DNA from: Streptomyces sp. 2131.1
GTDB taxonomy: Bacteria > Actinomycetota > Actinomycetes > Streptomycetales > Streptomycetaceae
Length of the DNA: 64,000 nt
Direction: 5' to 3'
Assembly: GCF_900105515.1 (NCBI RefSeq)
Contig: NZ_FNSY01000001.1
Location: forward strand, 558,001-622,000
Shown: piece after piece, positions 45,867-58,476 of the stretch
Layout: each line of letters opens with the position of its first letter
Position numbering within the stretch: the first letter of the stretch is position 1
Made by a program: the position numbers and the translations under genes
The notes under the pieces: generated by a model
The model's database searches: none
What the model saw: the letters and a program-made list of their open reading frames with translations, nothing else
What the model was told of the DNA's origin: nothing

Positions 45867-47678
45867 TCAGTTCTCGTAGAGCCCGGACAGCGCGTCGGCG
45901 TACTTGTCCCGGATGACCCGGCGCCGCATCTTCAGCGACGGCGTCAGCTCACCGGTCGCCGGCCCCCACTCCTCGGCCAGCAGCTCGTACCGCTTGACCT
46001 GCTCGCTCCGGCTGAGGCGGGTGTTGGCGGCGGCGACCGCCCGGTCCACCTCGGCCAGGACGGCGGGGTGTGCGGCCAGCCCTGCCGGTCCCCCGTCCAC
46101 GGGGACGCCGTTGGCCTCCGCCCAGGCGGGGGCGGCCTCCGCGTCGAGTACGAGGAGGGCGACCAGGTAGGAGCGGTGGTCGCCGTGCACCATGGCCTGG
46201 CCGATCAGCGGGTGCTCCTTGAGCGCGTTCTCGACCAGGGCCGGCGAGACGTTCTTGCCGGTGGAGGTGATGATCATCTCCTTCTTGCGGTCGGTGAGCC
46301 AGAGGTAGCCTTCCTCGTCCAGCCGGCCGATGTCCCCCGTGGCCAGCCAGCCGTCCGCGTCCACGGCCGGCAGCACCGAGCCGTCGGGGCGCAGATATCC
46401 GGAGCAGACGGACGCGCCCCGGACCATGATCTCGCCGTCCTCGGCGACCCGGACCTCGACGGACTCCACCGGGCGGCCCACCGAGCCGAGCCGGAAACCG
46501 GCCCTCGGGCTGTTGCTGGTGGCGACCCCGGCGGTCTCGGTGAGCCCCCACGCGTCCATGACGACGATCCCGAATCCGGCCCAGAACCTCACCACCTCGA
46601 CCGGCATCGGTGCCGACGCGCTGGCCGTCCAGGTCACCCGGTCCAGACCGCCCGCCGCCAGCATCGGCAGCAGCACGTCCTCCCGCGCCCGCGTGTACCG
46701 CTTCTCCAGTCCGGCGGGCGGGGCCTCGCCGCGCTCCCGGTGACCGACGTGCTCGCGCCCCACCGCGAACGCCTCCTCGACGATCTCGCGCTGCCCGGCG
46801 GGCATCAGCGCGAGAATGCCGCGCACGGTGGCGGACAGCTTCTCCCAGATCCTCGGCACCCCGAAGAACTGCGCAGGCCGCACCTCGCGGACCACGGCGT
46901 CCACCCCCGCCGGGTCGGCGCAGAGGTGAACGTGCGAGGCGCGGTGACAGGGCAGGTAGATCCCGAGCATCCGCTCCGCGATGTGGGCGAGAGGCAGATA
47001 GCAGATGTGCTCGACATGCGGCGGCAGCTCCACGACCGCGTCCAGCGCCAGCGCGTTGGACAGTACTTGACGGTGTGTCAGGACAACGCCCTTGGGCTCG
47101 CCGCTCGTACCCGAGGTGTAGACGACGGTCAGCGTGTCCTCCGGGCGGGCCGTGTCCAGTTGCCAGGCGAACCCGTCCGGCACCGGCTCCCGGAGCAGTG
47201 CGCCGTACGGGAGGTGGCCGCCCTCCGTGCCCGGTTCGGCGACCACCAGGCGTTCCAGCGGTGTGCCCTCGTCGGTCAGCAGCGGTTCCCAGAGCGCCAC
47301 TTGGGGCGCCCCGTCCACCACTGCGATCCTGGCCCGGCAGTTGCGGGCGATGTGGGTGATCTGCTCGGGCGCGGCCGTGCCGTAGACGCTTACCGGGACC
47401 GCGCCGAGGCGGACCAGCGCCAGGTCGGACAGCCAGTGCTCGGGCCGGTTGGGCATCATCAGCAGCACCCGGTCGCCGCGCCCGGCCCCGAGCGCCCGGT
47501 ATCCGGCGGCGAGGACACGCGTGTGCGCCTCGACCTCGGCCCAGGTGTACGTCGACCAGCCGCCGTCCTCGCGGGTGCGCCGCCAGGACAGCGCGGGGAG
47601 TTCGCCGTACTCCCGGGCGTTGCGGGCCAGGAGCCGGGGCAGTGTGCGGTCGGGCAGGTCACCGGTGGTGCGGGGCAT
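45867..47678 (-). CDS. Long-chain acyl-CoA synthetase (AMP-forming, FadD-like)
   Basis: 603 residues. The AMP-binding P-loop motif VVYTSGTSGEPKGVVLTH is at about 175-195; later PLAHIAERM, FGVPRIWEKL, GLTETAGV and the DWLATGDIGRLDEEGYL-like motif with ITSTGKNVSPALVENAL near the C-terminus. This is the FadD15/long-chain ligase group of actinomycetes. It loads fatty acids onto CoA. ATG at 47678 with AAGGAGG. Monocistronic; the aldehyde dehydrogenase remnant ends 45 nt before its stop. Confidence 0.92.
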   Translation of the reverse strand: MPRTTGDLPDRTLPRLLARNAREYGELPALSWRRTREDGGWSTYTWAEVEAHTRVLAAGYRALGAGRGDRVLLMMPNRPEHWLSDLALVRLGAVPVSVYGTAAPEQITHIARNCRARIAVVDGAPQVALWEPLLTDEGTPLERLVVAEPGTEGGHLPYGALLREPVPDGFAWQLDTARPEDTLTVVYTSGTSGEPKGVVLTHRQVLSNALALDAVVELPPHVEHICYLPLAHIAERMLGIYLPCHRASHVHLCADPAGVDAVVREVRPAQFFGVPRIWEKLSATVRGILALMPAGQREIVEEAFAVGREHVGHRERGEAPPAGLEKRYTRAREDVLLPMLAAGGLDRVTWTASASAPMPVEVVRFWAGFGIVVMDAWGLTETAGVATSNSPRAGFRLGSVGRPVESVEVRVAEDGEIMVRGASVCSGYLRPDGSVLPAVDADGWLATGDIGRLDEEGYLWLTDRKKEMIITSTGKNVSPALVENALKEHPLIGQAMVHGDHRSYLVALLVLDAEAAPAWAEANGVPVDGGPAGLAAHPAVLAEVDRAVAAANTRLSRSEQVKRYELLAEEWGPATGELTPSLKMRRRVIRDKYADALSGLYEN

Positions 47679-48319
47679 CGGGGCCTCCTTGCGAAGTGGT
47701 GGACGGGATGCGGTGGTGTGCACCGCCGCGCGCGGTTGGCTCCTGACGCGTTCGACAGGCCATCTGACCCTGTGTGATTGACTGATCCGCATGGTCCCGG
47801 CCCCCCGTTCCGCGCGCCCGGCCGCGGCCGGGAAGCCCGGACGGGAAGCCCGAAAGGGGAGCATGCGCAGAGAAGGTGACTTATGCACCTTATGACGGCT
47901 TGGGGCGTCGCCGCTCTTCGCGCGTTCACCACGGCGTTGAGAATTTACGCGCCGAATGTCCGATATGCGGCTTCGGCTTAACCGTATCGCGACCTGACCA
48001 GCCTTGACGTGATCACGGGCAGTTGGAATCGTCAGCACAGGCGCTGCCGAATCGGGCAGCGCCCACGAATCGGCTCATTCCGACGCAAGGTTGTCGCTTC
48101 ATGCCCGGCGCACTGCTCACTCCCGCCCCACGCACCCGTGCAGCACCGTCAGCACACAGCAGACTCCCTCATCGGAGCGTCTTCGCACCAATCATTTTCT
48201 GACCCGAGAGTCCGCACGTCCTGTCCGAGCGCTCGCAACCCGGTGCCCGGTCAACGCGGCCAAGCGTCCAGTCACTCACCGGATCTGCGGGCCCAATTTT
48301 CAAGAAAGGCCGGCTCACA
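47679..48319. other. 640-bp non-coding region before the peptide transporter
   Basis: No convincing gene on either strand. It holds the promoters of fadD (minus) and of the transporter operon (plus). An inverted repeat AAGGTG/CACCTT at 47873-47891 (6-bp arms, 7-nt centre) is the best operator candidate. GC is lower than around it, and the 300 bp before 48320 look like a long 5' leader. Confidence 0.5.
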
Positions 48320-49303
48320 GTGCTGCGTTATATCGCCCGCAAAGCAGTCGGCTGGTTTTTGATGATCGCAGTCGCAACCAACCTGACGTACTTCCTCGCT
48401 AATGCATTCCTTAAGCCTGCGTCGAACTACACCGCGTTGCGACCGCCTCGAACTCCAGCCCAGATCAACCGATCACTGGCGCAATTCAATCTCAATCCAG
48501 ACAAACCGATCCTGGATCGCTGGTGGGACTGGATCTCCGGGATCGTGACCCATTTCGACTGGGGTCAGTCGCCGACCGGGGGCAGTGTCAACGAACAGGT
48601 CGCCTACCGGATCTTCGTCAGTGGTCAGCTGGTCATCGCCTCGACGATCCTCTCCATCGTCATCGGCGTCGGAGTGGGCGTGTACACCGCGTCGCGCCAG
48701 TACAAGGCCGGCGACCGGGTGTGGCAGGGAATCTCCGTGATCTCCTTCAACACGCCCTCCGCCGTGGCCTCGCTCGGCGTGGTCCTCGCGGCCATCTGGC
48801 TCAACCAGTCCGTCGGCGACACGCTGCTGCCCGTCGCCGGAGCGCAGAGCCCCGAAGTCTCCGGCTTCTGGCCGGTCCTGGGGTCGAGAGTGATGCACGC
48901 GATCCTGCCCACGATTTCGCTGACGTTCATCTCCTACGCCGGATACCACCTGTTGCAGCGTTCACTCCTGCTGGACAACATCAACTCCGATTACGTGCGC
49001 ACCGCACGGTCCAAGGGGCTGACCCGGCAGCAGGCCATCTACCGGCACGGACTGCGGACTTCGATCATTCCCGTCGCCACCCAGGTCGCCTTCGCGATGC
49101 CCGCCCTCTTCACCGGCGCGGTCATCACGGAAACGGTCTTCGCGTGGCACGGCATGGGTGAGTACTTCACCAAGACCATCAGCACGAACGACGTGCACGG
49201 TGCCGTCGCCGTCGCGGCCTTCGGCGCCCTCATGACGGCCATCGGCGCGATCCTGGCCGACCTCGTCGTCGTGGCCCTCGACCCCAGGATCAGGGTGAGC
49301 TGA
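48320..49303 (+). CDS. Peptide ABC transporter permease (DppB/OppB type)
   Basis: 327 residues with six helices; the EAA loop is around DYVRTARSKGLTRQQAIYRHGLRT, the site that contacts the ATPase. N-terminal half resembles DppB, with the large extracytoplasmic region between helices 1 and 2. GTG start, AAGAAAGG upstream. It is the first gene of a complete oligopeptide importer operon; the second permease starts 2 nt after its stop. Confidence 0.95.
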   Translation: MLRYIARKAVGWFLMIAVATNLTYFLANAFLKPASNYTALRPPRTPAQINRSLAQFNLNPDKPILDRWWDWISGIVTHFDWGQSPTGGSVNEQVAYRIFVSGQLVIASTILSIVIGVGVGVYTASRQYKAGDRVWQGISVISFNTPSAVASLGVVLAAIWLNQSVGDTLLPVAGAQSPEVSGFWPVLGSRVMHAILPTISLTFISYAGYHLLQRSLLLDNINSDYVRTARSKGLTRQQAIYRHGLRTSIIPVATQVAFAMPALFTGAVITETVFAWHGMGEYFTKTISTNDVHGAVAVAAFGALMTAIGAILADLVVVALDPRIRVS

Positions 49304-49304
49304 C

Positions 49305-50252
49305 GTGGCCATCAACATGCCCGGCGCCGGAACCGCCCCCGAAGAGGCCCCGGAGATCGCCGAAGTCCTGGAGCCCGGCGCGACCGGCGGCAAGCGCCTG
49401 TCCCCGACGAAGCTCTACGTGCGCCGCTTCGCGAGGAACAGGCCCGCGCTCGGCGGGATGATCCTTTTCGTGCTGCTGGTGCTCTTCTCCCTGTTCGGCC
49501 GGTACCTGACCCACTGGAACTACGAGGAGGCGGACTTCACCGCCCTCTCCGTGGCCCCCGGGGTCGGCGGCCACATCCTGGGCACCAACAGCGCGGGCAA
49601 CGACGTCTACGCCCAGCTCGTGCACGGCCTCGGCAGGTCGCTGATCATCGCCGTGGCGGTGTCGCTCATGACGACCGCCATCGCCGGCCTGTTCGGCACG
49701 ACCGCCGCCTACTTCGGCGGCAAGGTGGAACGGGCGATGCTCGGCTTCGTCCACTTCCTGCTCATCCTGCCCTCGTTCCTCATCATCGCGCTGGTCGGTA
49801 CGCACTACCGCGGTGAGTGGAAGATCCTGGTCGTGGTGCTCACGCTCTTCGGCTGGATGCTGACCGCCCGGGTGATCTGGTCCCTGGCCACGTCCCTGCG
49901 GGAACGCGAGTACGTGATGGCGGCCCGCTTCATGGGCGTCGGCGCGTTCCGGACCATCGTCCGCCACCTGGTGCCCAACATCGGCTCCCTGCTGATCGTG
50001 ACGTTCACCCTCGGTGTCGCCTCGACCGTGCAGTCCGAAACGGCGCTCTCCTTCATCGGGTTCGGCGTCAAGCAGCCCGACGTGTCCCTCGGTTCCATGC
50101 TGGCCGACGGGCAGAACACCCTGTCCACCGCTCCGTGGCTGTTCTACATGCCGGCGGCCCTGGTGGTCCTGCTCACCGTGGCCATGGCCCTCATCGGTGA
50201 CGGTCTGCGCGACGCCCTGGACCCCACATCGCAGTCTGGAGGCCGCGCATGA
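49305..50252 (+). CDS. Peptide ABC transporter permease (DppC/OppC type)
   Basis: 315 residues. A cytoplasmic N-terminal domain of about 50 residues, as in DppC, precedes six helices. The EAA motif reads REREYVMAARFMGVGAFRTIVRHLVPN. Oligopeptide permease signature GTNSAGNDVYAQLVHG is present. Its stop overlaps the ATPase start by 4 nt (ATGA). Confidence 0.95.
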   Translation: MAINMPGAGTAPEEAPEIAEVLEPGATGGKRLSPTKLYVRRFARNRPALGGMILFVLLVLFSLFGRYLTHWNYEEADFTALSVAPGVGGHILGTNSAGNDVYAQLVHGLGRSLIIAVAVSLMTTAIAGLFGTTAAYFGGKVERAMLGFVHFLLILPSFLIIALVGTHYRGEWKILVVVLTLFGWMLTARVIWSLATSLREREYVMAARFMGVGAFRTIVRHLVPNIGSLLIVTFTLGVASTVQSETALSFIGFGVKQPDVSLGSMLADGQNTLSTAPWLFYMPAALVVLLTVAMALIGDGLRDALDPTSQSGGRA

Positions 50253-52375
50253 TCGAGCAGCGCGCTGTCACTACCGAGCCCGGCACGCAGCGGGCCCTGC
50301 TGTCCGTACGTGACCTGAAGGTCGCCTTCCCTTCGGAGGCCGGCCGGGTGGACGCCGTACGCGGCGTCTCCTTCGACCTGCACCGCGGCAAGACCCTCGG
50401 CATCGTGGGCGAGTCGGGTTCCGGCAAGTCCGTCACGTCGATGGCCGTCATGGGGCTGCTCCCCGAGTACGCCTCGGTCACCGGCGAGATCCTGCTCGAC
50501 GGGAAGAACCTCCTCGACCTGGACGACCGCCGGATGTCCAAGGTCCGCGGACAGCAGATCGGCATGATCTTCCAGGACCCGCTCTCGTCGCTCACCCCGA
50601 TCTTCAGCATCGGCGCCCAGATCGTCGAGTCCCTCCAGATCCACCAGGACATCTCGTCCGCGGCCGCCTGGAAGCGGGCCGTCGAGCTGCTCGACCTGGT
50701 CGGCATCCCCAACCCGGACCGCCGGGCCAAGGGCTTCCCGCACGAGTTCTCGGGCGGTATGCGGCAGCGGGCCGTGATCGCCATGGCCATCGCGAACGAC
50801 CCCGACCTGATCATCGCCGACGAGCCGACGACCGCCCTGGACGTCACCGTGCAGGCGCAGATCCTGGAGGTCCTCAAGACGGCCCAGCGGGAGACCGGCG
50901 CCGCCGTCATCATGATCACCCACGACCTCGGGGTGGTGGCCGGCTCCGCCGACGACGTCATGGTGATGTACGCCGGACGCCCGGTCGAGCACGCCGGGGT
51001 GGACGAGCTGTTCGCGCAGCCCCGGATGCCGTACACCATCGGTCTGATGGGCGCGATCCCCCGCCTGGACGACCGCGACCGGGACGCCCTGACCCCGGTT
51101 CCGGGCACTCCCCCGCTGCTGGTGGACCTGCCCGACGCCTGCCCCTTCGCGGCGCGTTGCCCCGCGGTCGAGGACGCCTGCCGTGCGGCCGAGCCGCCGC
51201 TGCTGACCATCGGCGGGGCCGGCACCGGTGCCGCGCACTCCGCGGCCTGCCGGCGTGCCGAGGAGATCGAGGACGGCGCCATCGCCGGCAAGCCGATCTT
51301 CCCCGTTCCCGCCGCGCGGGAGGACCGTGTCGCGGACGTCCCGCGCGAGGAGCGGCCAAAGGTCCTGGAGCTCTCCGGGGTGACCAAGACCTTCCCGCTC
51401 ACCAAGGGCGGCCTGCTCAAGCGCAAGGTGGGCACGGTCTTCGCCGTCAACGGCATCGACCTCGACATCCGCGAGGGCGAGACGCTCGGGCTGGTCGGCG
51501 AGTCGGGGTGCGGGAAGACCACCACCCTGCTGGAGATCATGGGGCTGAAGCCGCCGGAGCAGGGCAGCATCGCCGTCTGCGGCCAGGACACGGCCGGGCT
51601 GAAGCGGAAGCAGGACATCAGAGCCGTACGCCGCGACATGCAGATGGTGTTCCAGGACCCCATGGGGGCGCTGGACCCCCGCATGACGGTCTTCGACATC
51701 CTCGCGGAGCCGCTGCGCGCGGCGGGCGAGCGCGACAAGAAGGTGCTCGGCACCAAGGTCGCGGAGCTCATGGAGCTGGTGGGGCTCGACCCCGAGCATC
51801 GCGACCGCTTCCCATCGGCCTTCTCCGGCGGGCAGCGGCAGCGCATCGGCATCGCGCGGGCGCTCTCCACCAAGCCCCGGCTGCTGGTGCTGGACGAGCC
51901 GGTCTCGGCCCTCGACGTGTCGGTGCAGGCCGGTGTCATCAACCTGCTCAACGACCTCAAGGCCGAGCTGGGTCTGTCCTACCTCTTCGTCGCCCACGAC
52001 CTGTCGGTGGTGTGCCACATCTCCGACCGGGTGGCGGTGATGTACCTGGGCCGGATCGTCGAGATCGGCGACACCGACGCCGTCTTCGACAACCCCAGGC
52101 ACCCGTACACCCAGGCGCTCCTCTCCGCGATCCCGCTGCCCGACCCGGTGGCGGAGCGCACCCGGGAGCGCGTCCTCCTGGCGGGCGACCTTCCCAGCCC
52201 CACCGACGAGACGCCGGGCTGCCGGTTCGTCTCCCGGTGCCCCCTTCACACCACGCTGTCGGATCCCCAGAAGGAGCGGTGTCGCGGGGTCACCCCCCTG
52301 CTCACCGATCGGGGCGACCCGGACCACCGCGACGCATGCCACTTCGCGGGCACGACCACGTCTGTCGACAACTAA
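50249..52375 (+). CDS. Fused dual ABC ATPase of the peptide transporter (DppD-DppF)
   Basis: 708 residues. Two complete ATPases in one chain. First half: Walker A GESGSGKS, signature SGGMRQR, Walker B DLIIADEPTTALD. Second half (from about 370): GESGCGKTT, SGGQRQR, LLVLDEPVSALD. Each is followed by an oligopeptide-type C-terminal zone with Cys residues (CPFAARCP and CRFVSRCPLH), thought to bind a 4Fe-4S cluster. In E. coli these are separate proteins; the fusion is common in actinomycetes. Confidence 0.95.
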   Translation: MIEQRAVTTEPGTQRALLSVRDLKVAFPSEAGRVDAVRGVSFDLHRGKTLGIVGESGSGKSVTSMAVMGLLPEYASVTGEILLDGKNLLDLDDRRMSKVRGQQIGMIFQDPLSSLTPIFSIGAQIVESLQIHQDISSAAAWKRAVELLDLVGIPNPDRRAKGFPHEFSGGMRQRAVIAMAIANDPDLIIADEPTTALDVTVQAQILEVLKTAQRETGAAVIMITHDLGVVAGSADDVMVMYAGRPVEHAGVDELFAQPRMPYTIGLMGAIPRLDDRDRDALTPVPGTPPLLVDLPDACPFAARCPAVEDACRAAEPPLLTIGGAGTGAAHSAACRRAEEIEDGAIAGKPIFPVPAAREDRVADVPREERPKVLELSGVTKTFPLTKGGLLKRKVGTVFAVNGIDLDIREGETLGLVGESGCGKTTTLLEIMGLKPPEQGSIAVCGQDTAGLKRKQDIRAVRRDMQMVFQDPMGALDPRMTVFDILAEPLRAAGERDKKVLGTKVAELMELVGLDPEHRDRFPSAFSGGQRQRIGIARALSTKPRLLVLDEPVSALDVSVQAGVINLLNDLKAELGLSYLFVAHDLSVVCHISDRVAVMYLGRIVEIGDTDAVFDNPRHPYTQALLSAIPLPDPVAERTRERVLLAGDLPSPTDETPGCRFVSRCPLHTTLSDPQKERCRGVTPLLTDRGDPDHRDACHFAGTTTSVDN

Positions 52376-52400
52376 CCAAGCCAGAAAGGCCAAGGCCGTC

Positions 52401-54098
52401 ATGAGAAAGATCTCTCTGAGCCTGGTGGTGCTCGCCGCCGCCTCGTCTCTCGTCCTCACCGGGTGCAGCAGCGACTCCAACGACTCCAAGGAGCCGAAGT
52501 CGAAGGGCGCCACCGCGGAGAAGGACGTCCTGACCTCGTACAACCCGCAGCCTGCGAGCAACCTGAAGCAGGGCGGCAAGCTGACGCTCCCCATCGTGGA
52601 GATCCCCGACCAGCTGAACCCGCTCAACGGTGACGGGTCGCTGTACACGTCGAAGCTGGCCTGGTTCTACATGCCGCAGCTGTCCTTCAACGACCCGAAG
52701 GGCAACATCACCTTCAACAAGGACTACCTGACCGACGTCAAGGAAGAGACGGTGGGTGGCAACACCCAGGTCACGTACACCATCAACCCGAAGGCCAAGT
52801 GGAACGACGGCCAGGACATCGACTGGACCGCGTTCCGTGACACCTGGAATGCGCAGAGCGGCAAGGACAAGACGTTCAACGTCAGTTCGACCGACGGTTA
52901 CTCCAGCATCACCGGTGTGAAGCAGGGCAAGGACGCCAAGCAGGCGGTCGTCACCTACAAGGGCAGCTTCGTCTACTGGAAGTCCCTCTTCTACCAGCTG
53001 GTCAACCCGCACATCGCCAAGGCCGCGGACTTCAACAAGGCGTACGTGAGCAAGCCGCACGCCGAGTGGGGCGCCGGTCCTTACACCATCGCCAAGTTCG
53101 ACGCCAAGGGTGGCACCGTCACCTACAAGCCCAACCCGAAGTGGTGGGGCGAGAAGGCGCACCTGGACGAGCTCACCTTCGTCCAGATGGAGTCGAGCGC
53201 CAGCATCAACGCGTTCAAGAACGGCCAGATCGACGGCGTCTCGGCGGCCAACGCCGAGGAGCTCAACCAGGTGAAGGGCGTGAAGGGCACCGAGCTGCGC
53301 CGCGGCACGACCACCTCGAACAACCTCCTGGTCTTCAACAGCACCTCGCCGCAGTTCAAGGACGTGGCGGTGCGCAAGGCCGTGATGGAGGGCATCGACC
53401 GCTCCCAGCTCGCGAAGATCACCTTCCAGGGTATGGGCTACACCGAGCCCCTGCCCGGCTCCTTCACCCTCTTCCCCTTCCAGAAGGGGTACCAGGACAC
53501 CTTCGGCGACCTGGTGAAGTTCAACGCCGACAACGCGAAGAAGGAGCTGGACGCCGCCGGCTGGAAGGCCGGCTCGGACGGCATCCGCGCCAAGGACGGC
53601 AAGAAGCTGGAACTGAGCTTCCCGACCATCGGTGACAGCTCCACCGTCAAGGCCCGTGCCACCGCGATCGCCCAGATGATGAAGAACATCGGCGTCAAGG
53701 TGAACATCGAGGCGCACCCGTCCGCCGACTTCAACAAGGTGTTCACCAAGCGCGCCTTCGACATCTTCGGCATGGGCTTCATCTCCAGCGACCCGAACGG
53801 CATGCTCTACATCTGCCAGATGTACTGCTCCGACTCGACGCTGAACGTCTCGCGCTCGGTCCCGATGAGCATGGACGAGGAGACCAAGGCCGTCACCAAC
53901 CTGCCGACCCTGGACGAGCAGATCAAGGCCGGCAACGCGGTCGAGAAGAAGGCCATGGAGACCTACGGCATCATGCCGCTCCACAACGGCCCCACCATCT
54001 GGGCCGTCAAGAAGGGCCTCGCCAACTTCGGCGCCGCCCAGTTCTACGGCAACTACGGCAACATGGGCGCCCCGGAGCTCATCGGCTGGCAGAAGTAA
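52401..54098 (+). CDS. Peptide-binding lipoprotein of the ABC transporter
   Basis: 565 residues, SBP_bac_5 family. Lipobox LTGC at residues 18-21 after a hydrophobic signal peptide; the mature protein is tethered outside. Features such as GGKLTLPIVEIPDQLNPL, AKWNDGQDIDWTAF and the C-terminal GIMPLHNGPTIWAVKKG match oligopeptide receptors of actinomycetes. Last gene of the operon, 25 nt after the ATPase stop. Confidence 0.94.
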   Translation: MRKISLSLVVLAAASSLVLTGCSSDSNDSKEPKSKGATAEKDVLTSYNPQPASNLKQGGKLTLPIVEIPDQLNPLNGDGSLYTSKLAWFYMPQLSFNDPKGNITFNKDYLTDVKEETVGGNTQVTYTINPKAKWNDGQDIDWTAFRDTWNAQSGKDKTFNVSSTDGYSSITGVKQGKDAKQAVVTYKGSFVYWKSLFYQLVNPHIAKAADFNKAYVSKPHAEWGAGPYTIAKFDAKGGTVTYKPNPKWWGEKAHLDELTFVQMESSASINAFKNGQIDGVSAANAEELNQVKGVKGTELRRGTTTSNNLLVFNSTSPQFKDVAVRKAVMEGIDRSQLAKITFQGMGYTEPLPGSFTLFPFQKGYQDTFGDLVKFNADNAKKELDAAGWKAGSDGIRAKDGKKLELSFPTIGDSSTVKARATAIAQMMKNIGVKVNIEAHPSADFNKVFTKRAFDIFGMGFISSDPNGMLYICQMYCSDSTLNVSRSVPMSMDEETKAVTNLPTLDEQIKAGNAVEKKAMETYGIMPLHNGPTIWAVKKGLANFGAAQFYGNYGNMGAPELIGWQK

Positions 54099-54104
54099 AC
54101 CCCT

Positions 54105-54137
54105 CCGGGGTTCTGCGGCACCGCCGCGGAACCCCGG
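54105..54137 (+). terminator. Terminator of the peptide transporter operon
   Basis: CCGGGGTTC (54105-54113) pairs with GAACCCCGG (54129-54137), with an inner GCGGC/GCCGC stem, 6 nt after the lipoprotein stop. Confidence 0.8.
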
Positions 54138-54139
54138 TC

Positions 54140-54184
54140 CACGACACCGCCCGGCAGGCCAGTGGCCTGCCGGGCGGTGTCGTG
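54140..54184. terminator. Long bidirectional hairpin between transporter and GH2 genes
   Basis: 21-bp perfect arms 54140-54160 and 54164-54184 with a 3-nt loop. It serves the convergent GH2 gene, whose stop is at 54199. Confidence 0.85.
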
Positions 54185-54198
54185 TCCGCACGGCGCTA

Positions 54199-58296
<4,098 letters not shown>

Positions 58297-58299
58297 TCA

Positions 58300-58333
58300 A
58301 GGGCCGGTTTCGGATGGCTCCGAAACCGGCCCT
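58300..58333 (-). terminator. Terminator of the tRNA-Pro gene
   Basis: 15-bp perfect stem (58300-58314 and 58319-58333), 4-nt loop, 19 nt downstream of the tRNA on the minus strand. Confidence 0.85.
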
Positions 58334-58352
58334 GAATCGCGACTTCGCAAAG

Positions 58353-58426
<74 letters not shown>

Positions 58427-58476
58427 CTGCCACTTCCCCGGTCTCGCCGGGTGGCGGCTGCAGGACAAACATTACC

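Noticed and set aside
58300-58333. Hairpin as an att site for an integrated element at tRNA-Pro
   Set aside because: It is a 15-bp perfect stem right after the tRNA, typical of a terminator. No integrase or second copy of the tRNA 3' end is present in the window.
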